Source: Shewanella amazonensis SB2B | Lineage (GTDB): Bacteria > Pseudomonadota > Gammaproteobacteria > Enterobacterales > Shewanellaceae | Direction of reading: 5' to 3' | Assembly (NCBI RefSeq): GCF_000015245.1 | Contig: NC_008700.1 | Coordinates: 1,680,001-1,744,000, forward strand | DNA length: 64,000 bases | Part shown: piece by piece, positions 59,373-64,000 of the stretch | How the letters are laid out: every line of letters starts with the position of its first letter | Numbering within the stretch: position 1 is the stretch's first letter | Translations under genes and position numbers: made by a program | The notes under the pieces: generated by a model | What the model saw: only the letters and a program-made list of their open reading frames with translations | What the model was told of the DNA's origin: nothing | Databases searched by the model: none

Positions 59373-60575
59373 ATGAGTATCGAAATTAAGGTACCCGTTC
59401 TGCCAGAATCCGTGGCTGATGCCACTATCGCCACCTGGCACGTTAAGCCTGGTGAGGCTGTATCTCGTGACCAGAACCTGGTTGATATCGAGACCGACAA
59501 GGTTGTATTGGAAGTGGTTGCACCAGAAGATGGCCACATCGCTGAGTTTCTGGCCCAGGAAGGTGACACCGTTCTGGCCGAGCAGGTGATTGCCAAGTTT
59601 GTGGCCGGTGCCGTTGCCGGTCAGGAAGTGACCAAGGCGCAAGCCGAAGCCGCTGCCCCTGCTGCTGAAGCCGCTAGCGATGAGAGCAACGATGCACTGA
59701 GCCCATCAGTACGCCGTCTGATTGCCGAACACAACCTGGATGCCAGCAAAATCAAAGGCACTGGTGTAGGTGGCCGTATCACCAAAGAAGACGTTGACGC
59801 CTTCGTGAAAAGTGGTGCCGGTAAAGCTGCTGCTCCTGCGGCCAAAGCAGCTGCTCCGGTGGCACTGTCTGGCGATCGCTCGGACAAGCGCGTGCCTATG
59901 ACCCGCCTGCGCAAGACCATTGCCAGCCGTCTGCTGGAAGCCAAAAACTCTACCGCCATGCTGACTACCTTCAACGAAGTCAACATGAAGCCTATTATGG
60001 ATATCCGTAAGCAGTATCAGGATATCTTCGAGAAGAAGCACGGTATCCGTCTTGGCTTTATGTCTTTCTACGTGAAAGCGGTAACTGAAGCCCTGAAGCG
60101 CTTCCCAGAAGTGAACGCGGCTATTGATGGCGATGACATCGTTTACCACAACTACTTCGACGTGAGCATCGCTGTGTCTACTCCCCGTGGTCTGGTTACG
60201 CCAGTACTGCGTGACACCGACACCATGAGCCTGGCTGACATCGAGAAAGCAGTACGCGATCTGGCCATCAAGGGCCGTGACGGCAAGCTGACTGTGGAAG
60301 ACATGACCGGCGGTAACTTCACTGTGACCAACGGTGGTGTATTCGGCTCGCTGATGTCTACCCCAATTCTGAACCTGCCACAGAGCGCTATCCTCGGCAT
60401 GCACGCCATCAAGGACCGCCCAATGGCAGTCAATGGTCAGGTTGAAATCCTGCCCATGATGTACCTGGCTCTTTCTTACGACCACCGTATCATCGATGGC
60501 CGTGAGTCTGTTGGCTTCCTGGTAACCATCAAGGAATTCCTGGAAGACCCAACCCGTCTGCTGCTGGACATCTAA
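59373..60575 (+). CDS. sucB: 2-oxoglutarate dehydrogenase E2, dihydrolipoyl succinyltransferase
   Basis: A 400-residue protein. The lipoyl domain (residues 1-78) holds DIETDKVVLEVVAPEDG with the lipoylated Lys. An Ala/Pro linker leads to the subunit-binding domain SPSVRRLIAEHNLDASKIKG and RITKEDVDAFV. The catalytic core begins near residue 170 and includes FMSFYVKAVTEALKRFPEVN and the active-site SYDHRIIDGRESVGFL. It forms the multimeric core of the complex. E3 (lpd) is not in this window and is probably shared with pyruvate dehydrogenase elsewhere. Confidence 0.97.
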   Translation: MSIEIKVPVLPESVADATIATWHVKPGEAVSRDQNLVDIETDKVVLEVVAPEDGHIAEFLAQEGDTVLAEQVIAKFVAGAVAGQEVTKAQAEAAAPAAEAASDESNDALSPSVRRLIAEHNLDASKIKGTGVGGRITKEDVDAFVKSGAGKAAAPAAKAAAPVALSGDRSDKRVPMTRLRKTIASRLLEAKNSTAMLTTFNEVNMKPIMDIRKQYQDIFEKKHGIRLGFMSFYVKAVTEALKRFPEVNAAIDGDDIVYHNYFDVSIAVSTPRGLVTPVLRDTDTMSLADIEKAVRDLAIKGRDGKLTVEDMTGGNFTVTNGGVFGSLMSTPILNLPQSAILGMHAIKDRPMAVNGQVEILPMMYLALSYDHRIIDGRESVGFLVTIKEFLEDPTRLLLDI

Positions 60576-60599
60576 TCAGCACAGACAAAAAACCTCGTG

Positions 60600-60619
60600 A
60601 CTGGCCCCTCGGGGCCAGT
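60600..60619 (+). other. Hairpin between sucB and sucC
   Basis: ACTGGCCCC-TC-GGGGCCAGT, a 9-bp inverted repeat without a T-run, in the 77-base gap. More likely an mRNA stability or processing element than a terminator. Confidence 0.55.
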
Positions 60620-60652
60620 TGGATTTAAAACGTAGTATACGGATAGATCATC

Positions 60653-61819
60653 ATGAACTTGCATGAGTATCAGGCAAAAGCCCTCTTTGCCGAATATGGT
60701 TTACCAGTGTCAGAAGGCTATGCCTGCGATACCCCTCAAGAAGCGGTAGAAGCGGCCGGTCGTATTGGCGGAAATATGTGGGTAGTCAAGTGTCAGGTGC
60801 ACGCTGGCGGCCGCGGTAAGGCTGGTGGCGTTAAAGTGACTGGCGACAAAGAAGAAATCCGCGCCTTCGCTGAAAAGTGGCTGGGCAAGAACCTGGTGAC
60901 TTACCAGACTGACGAAAACGGTCAGCCAGTTGCCAAGATCCTGGTTGAAAGCTGCACCGACATTGCCAACGAACTGTACCTGGGTGCCGTAGTTGACCGC
61001 GCTACCCGTCGCGTAGTGTTCATGGCTTCTACCGAAGGTGGTGTGGAAATCGAAAAAGTGGCTGAAGAGACTCCTGAGCTCATTCACAAAGCCATCATCG
61101 ATCCTATCGCCGGTCCACAGCCTTTCCAGGCTCGTGACCTTGGCTTCAAGCTGGGTCTGAACCCAACTCAAATGAAGCAGTTCACCAAGATATTCATGGG
61201 CCTGGCCCAGATGTTCCTGGATCACGACTTCGCTCTGCTGGAAATCAACCCACTGGTAATCACTACCGAGGGTAACCTGCACTGCCTGGACGGCAAGATT
61301 GGTGTAGATGGTAACGCTCTGTTCCGTCAGCCAAAAATCAAAGACATGCACGATCCTTCTCAGGATGACGCCCGTGAAGCCCACGCTGCCAAGTTCGAAC
61401 TGAACTACGTAGCTCTGGACGGTAACGTAGGCTGCATGGTGAACGGTGCTGGTCTCGCCATGGGTACCATGGACATCGTAAACCTGCACGGCGGTAAGCC
61501 AGCCAACTTCCTCGACGTAGGTGGCGGCGCGACCAAAGAGCGCGTTTCCGAAGCGTTCAAGATCATTCTGTCTGACAGCAATGTGAAAGCCGTTCTGGTT
61601 AACATCTTCGGTGGTATCGTGCGTTGTGACATGATCGCCGAAGGTATCATCGGTGCGGTGAAAGAAGTAGGCGTGAAGGTGCCTGTAGTTGTGCGTCTGG
61701 AAGGTACCAACGCTGAACTGGGTGCCAAGGTGCTGGCTGAATCTGGTCTGGACATCATTGCTGCCAAGAGCCTGACCGACGCTGCTCAGCAAGTTGTTAA
61801 AGCTGCGGAGGGCAAGTAA
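60653..61819 (+). CDS. sucC: Succinyl-CoA synthetase beta subunit (ADP-forming)
   Basis: A 388-residue ATP-grasp protein, the same length as E. coli SucC. It opens MNLHEYQAKALFAEYGLPVS, has the nucleotide-binding segment WVVKCQVHAGGRGKAGGVK, LLEINPLVITTEGNLHCLD with metal ligands and VNIFGGIVRCDMIAEGI near the end. It acts with SucD to make ATP (or GTP) from succinyl-CoA. Its stop shares one base with the sucD start. Confidence 0.97.
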   Translation: MNLHEYQAKALFAEYGLPVSEGYACDTPQEAVEAAGRIGGNMWVVKCQVHAGGRGKAGGVKVTGDKEEIRAFAEKWLGKNLVTYQTDENGQPVAKILVESCTDIANELYLGAVVDRATRRVVFMASTEGGVEIEKVAEETPELIHKAIIDPIAGPQPFQARDLGFKLGLNPTQMKQFTKIFMGLAQMFLDHDFALLEINPLVITTEGNLHCLDGKIGVDGNALFRQPKIKDMHDPSQDDAREAHAAKFELNYVALDGNVGCMVNGAGLAMGTMDIVNLHGGKPANFLDVGGGATKERVSEAFKIILSDSNVKAVLVNIFGGIVRCDMIAEGIIGAVKEVGVKVPVVVRLEGTNAELGAKVLAESGLDIIAAKSLTDAAQQVVKAAEGK

Positions 61820-62691
61820 TGTCTGTATTGATCAACAAAGATACCAAGGTAATCTGCCAAGGTTTTACCGGTGGTCAGGGCACTTTCCACTCTGAGCAGG
61901 CTATCGCTTACGGTACTCAGATGGTTGGTGGTGTATCTCCTGGTAAAGGCGGTACTACTCACCTGGGTCTGCCAGTGTTCAACACTGTGAAAGATGCCGT
62001 TGCTGCCACTGGCGCTACTGCTTCTGTTATCTACGTACCTGCGCCTTTCTGTAAAGACGCCATTCTGGAAGCCATCGACGGTGGCATCGAGCTGATCGTA
62101 TGTATCACCGAAGGTATCCCAACTCTGGATATGCTGCAGGTGAAAGTGAAGCTGGAAGAAACCGGCGTTCGCATGATTGGTCCTAACTGCCCAGGTGTTA
62201 TCACTCCAGGCGAATGTAAGATTGGTATCATGCCAGGTCACATCCACAAGCCAGGCAAAGTCGGTATCGTTTCCCGCAGCGGCACTCTGACTTACGAAGC
62301 CGTTAAGCAGACCACTGACGAAGGTTTCGGCCAGTCTACTTGCGTAGGTATTGGTGGTGACCCAATCCCAGGTACCAACTTCATCGACGTACTGGAAATG
62401 TTCCAGAACGATCCTCAGACCGAAGCCATCGTGATGATCGGTGAAATCGGTGGTACTGCCGAGGAAGAAGCTGCTGCTTACATCAAGGCTAACGTGACCA
62501 AGCCAGTTGTGTCTTACATCGCCGGTGTGACTGCACCTGCCGGTAAGCGCATGGGCCATGCCGGTGCGATTATCGCCGGTGGTAAAGGTACTGCCGAAGA
62601 CAAATTCGCTGCCCTGGAAGCTGCCGGTGTAACCACCGTTCGCTCTCTGGCCGATATCGGCAAGGCGCTGCGTGAAAAGACTGGTTGGTAA
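61819..62691 (+). CDS. sucD: Succinyl-CoA synthetase alpha subunit
   Basis: A 290-residue protein (E. coli SucD is 289). CoA-binding Rossmann region: KVICQGFTGGQGTFHSEQAI and GGVSPGKGGTTHLGLPVF. The phosphorylated His lies in KRMGHAGAIIAGGKG near residue 247. GPNCPGVITPGECKIGIMPG is also diagnostic. The start codon overlaps the sucC stop as TAATG, so the two are translationally coupled. Followed by a strong terminator ending the cluster. Confidence 0.97.
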   Translation: MSVLINKDTKVICQGFTGGQGTFHSEQAIAYGTQMVGGVSPGKGGTTHLGLPVFNTVKDAVAATGATASVIYVPAPFCKDAILEAIDGGIELIVCITEGIPTLDMLQVKVKLEETGVRMIGPNCPGVITPGECKIGIMPGHIHKPGKVGIVSRSGTLTYEAVKQTTDEGFGQSTCVGIGGDPIPGTNFIDVLEMFQNDPQTEAIVMIGEIGGTAEEEAAAYIKANVTKPVVSYIAGVTAPAGKRMGHAGAIIAGGKGTAEDKFAALEAAGVTTVRSLADIGKALREKTGW

Positions 62692-62704
62692 TCCCATCCG
62701 GTAG

Positions 62705-62734
62705 AAAAAGGGCGCCTTCGGGCGCCCTTTTTTT
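62705..62734 (+). terminator. Terminator of the suc operon
   Basis: 12-bp stem AAAAAGGGCGCC / GGCGCCCTTTTT closed by a TTCG tetraloop and followed by further T, 14 bases after sucD. Confidence 0.93.
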
Positions 62735-62739
62735 GTGTG

Positions 62740-62775
62740 TATAGATGTATGTATAGAAGTAGGTATAGATATGTG
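62740..62775. repeat. 12-bp imperfect tandem repeat, three copies
   Basis: TATAGATGTATG, TATAGAAGTAGG and TATAGATATGTG follow each other directly after the suc terminator and just upstream of the AEC transporter gene. Copies differ at two to five positions. Confidence 0.7.
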
Positions 62776-62799
62776 TATTGACTCATTGATAGGCGTGGC

Positions 62800-63717
62800 A
62801 TGTCCGTAATCGAAATCGTCTTCCCGCTGCTGTTTATCGCCGCGCTGGGCTATGGTGCCTGCCGCAGTGGCTGGTTTAGCCGCGAGCATATCGCCGGCAT
62901 AAGCAAGTTCGCCTTTTATGTGTGTATTCCCGCACTGCTGTTTTCCGCCATGCTGAAAGTACCACTTAAAGAGAGTATCCGCTTACCGGTGCTGGCGGCC
63001 TTTTATATTCCAGTGGTGCTGAGCTTCGCCTTTACCTTGTTGCTGGCCCACCAAACCCTTAAACGCCCATACCGAGACTGCGCCGTGCTTGCCCTCGGCG
63101 GCAGCTACTCCAACACCTTGCTGGTGGGCTTGCCGGTGATCATGGCTGCCTTCGGCCCTGCGCAGATGGCAAGCGTGTTTTTAATTATTCCCTTTCACAG
63201 TGCGGTGTTGTTTGGGCTCACTTTTGCGCTGTCTGATAATACGGAAGCCGAGGGTGGCAGCAGGGGCACACAGCTTATCAAGGGGCTGCTGTTTAACCCT
63301 GTGGTGGCGAGTATCGGCCTTGGGCTTATCGGTAACGTCGCCGGGCTGAGCCTGCCGACAGCCCTTGGCACCAGCCTCGAAATGCTCGCCAAACCAGCCA
63401 TTGCCTGTGCGCTCTTTGTGCTGGGTGCCAATTTGAATCAATATCGCCTCTCCAGTGCCTTTGCTCTGACGGCGGTGTTAAGTGCGATTAAGCTTATGCT
63501 GCTGCCCCTGCTTATCCTGATTGCGGGTAAGCTGCTTGGGCTTACCTCACTGGAGCTTGCGGTAACAGTACTGCTTGGCGCATCGCCACTTGGGGTGAAC
63601 GCCTACCTGATTGCGGCGCAGCTTAAGCGCGACAGCGACATCATTGCTGGCGCCGTGGTGCTGTCATCCATGCTTTGTATCCTCTCTGTGATCTTCTGGT
63701 TAACTGTGTTAACGTGA
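62800..63717 (+). CDS. AEC-family transporter (auxin efflux carrier fold)
   Basis: A 305-residue membrane protein with about ten hydrophobic segments. The family pattern appears in IEIVFPLLFIAALGYGACRS, KFAFYVCIPALLFSAMLKVP, LGGSYSNTLLVGLPVIMAAFG and the C-terminal GASPLGVNAYLIAAQL. Bacterial members export or exchange organic acids such as malate or malonate; the substrate here is unknown. The ATG at 62800 starts the first membrane segment; no strong ribosome site is visible. It follows the suc terminator, so it is probably a separate unit. Confidence 0.88.
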   Translation: MSVIEIVFPLLFIAALGYGACRSGWFSREHIAGISKFAFYVCIPALLFSAMLKVPLKESIRLPVLAAFYIPVVLSFAFTLLLAHQTLKRPYRDCAVLALGGSYSNTLLVGLPVIMAAFGPAQMASVFLIIPFHSAVLFGLTFALSDNTEAEGGSRGTQLIKGLLFNPVVASIGLGLIGNVAGLSLPTALGTSLEMLAKPAIACALFVLGANLNQYRLSSAFALTAVLSAIKLMLLPLLILIAGKLLGLTSLELAVTVLLGASPLGVNAYLIAAQLKRDSDIIAGAVVLSSMLCILSVIFWLTVLT

Positions 63718-63720
63718 GGC

Positions 63721-63798
63721 CTCTTTTTGGGTTGAGGACTTTACTTTGTCTTTGGTTGAGGACTCTTTTTGGGTCGAGGACTCTTTTTGAGTTGAAGA
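63721..63798. repeat. 18-bp imperfect tandem repeat after the AEC gene
   Basis: Units CTCTTTTTGGGTTGAGGA (63721), a 24-base variant ending in GGTTGAGGA (63739-63762), CTCTTTTTGGGTCGAGGA (63763) and CTCTTTTTGAGTTGAAGA (63781), then a decayed CTCTTTTGGGG. It fills the gap before the acetyltransferase gene. Confidence 0.85.
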
Positions 63799-63843
63799 CT
63801 CTTTTGGGGGAGCTCTGAGAAGGGCAGTGCAGGAGCGCATTTT

Positions 63844-64000
63844 ATGATAATTACAACAACAGACAGATTGATTTTACGGCATTTCAACGAAGGCGATATA
63901 GAAGCGCTGTTTTTAATGAACAGTATCCCGGAAATATTGACCTATATCCCCATCGAACCTTTTACGGACATGGCCCAGGCCGAGAAATTGCTCCATGAGG
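63844..64000 (+). CDS. GNAT-family N-acetyltransferase, RimJ/RimL-like (cut by window edge)
   Basis: Only the first 52 codons are visible, still open at the window end. They read IITTTDRLILRHFNEGDIEA, then LFLMNSIPEILTYIPIEPF and DMAQAEKLLHE. The TxRLxLR opening is typical of RimJ/RimL-type acetyltransferases that modify ribosomal proteins, antibiotics or small amines. The acetyl-CoA motif lies beyond the window, so substrate cannot be judged. Confidence 0.75.
   Translation, partial: MIITTTDRLILRHFNEGDIEALFLMNSIPEILTYIPIEPFTDMAQAEKLLHE

Noticed and set aside
60710..62889. Long minus-strand frames opposite sucC and sucD
   Set aside because: Shadows of highly expressed genes with strong codon bias; no ribosome sites and no recognisable domains.

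Overview
The window reads as the chromosome of a marine or estuarine gammaproteobacterium, most likely a Shewanella (inferred from gene content, not proven). Reasons: the citrate synthase gene is divergent from an sdhCDAB-sucABCD cluster; PstC and PstA are the long forms; the TonB-dependent receptors belong to large outer-membrane families; and the beta-glucan utilisation genes look like those of marine relatives. Composition is moderately GC-rich and even. I see no tRNA, rRNA, insertion sequence, prophage or CRISPR array.

Layout. 1-2.0 kb: a truncated LysR regulator divergent from a DoxX/pirin pair. 2.2-5.3 kb: a Kef-type potassium efflux pair, then a DUF1415 protein. 5.4-8.3 kb: an iron-type TonB-dependent receptor with a Fur-box-like site and a small secreted protein. 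8.7-27.6 kb: a beta-glucan (probably laminarin) utilisation locus, interrupted only by a DUF2797 gene. 27.9-29.3 kb: an EamA exporter and a GcvR-like ACT protein. 29.4-35.1 kb: pstCAB-phoU behind a PHO-box-like site. 35.3-37.8 kb: DUF502, GFA, SRPBCC and metallo-beta-lactamase-fold genes. 37.8-38.5 kb: a gene-free stretch with a strong inverted repeat. 38.5-43.6 kb: a secreted metalloprotease, a secreted DUF11-like protein with a sigma-54-type promoter, and a sigma-54 activator. 43.7-51.1 kb: an RND efflux operon with one adaptor and two pumps. 51.4-62.7 kb: TCA-cycle genes gltA, sdhCDAB, sucAB and sucCD. 62.8-64 kb: an AEC transporter, a short tandem repeat and a truncated GNAT acetyltransferase.

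The glucan locus is the centrepiece. Three copies of a 16-bp palindrome (two perfect ATGTAAGCGCTTACAT, one with a single change) stand before three groups of genes: GH16 lipoprotein plus TonB receptor; a second, paralogous TonB receptor; and the divergent pair GH1-GPH symporter-LacI / FHS sugar porter-GH3-ROK kinase. A LacI-family regulator encoded in the locus is the obvious reader. Together the genes give a full route: surface cleavage of beta-1,3-glucan, TonB-driven uptake, periplasmic trimming by GH3, inner-membrane uptake of glucose and oligosaccharides, cytoplasmic hydrolysis by GH1, and phosphorylation by a ROK kinase. The GH16 enzyme carries three copies of a C-terminal module that also seems to occur once at the end of the GH3 enzyme. 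The first TonB receptor gene contains an 11-G run that could allow phase variation.

A second notable unit is the sigma-54 activator beside a secreted-protein gene whose upstream region has a correctly spaced GG-N10-GC sigma-54 promoter.
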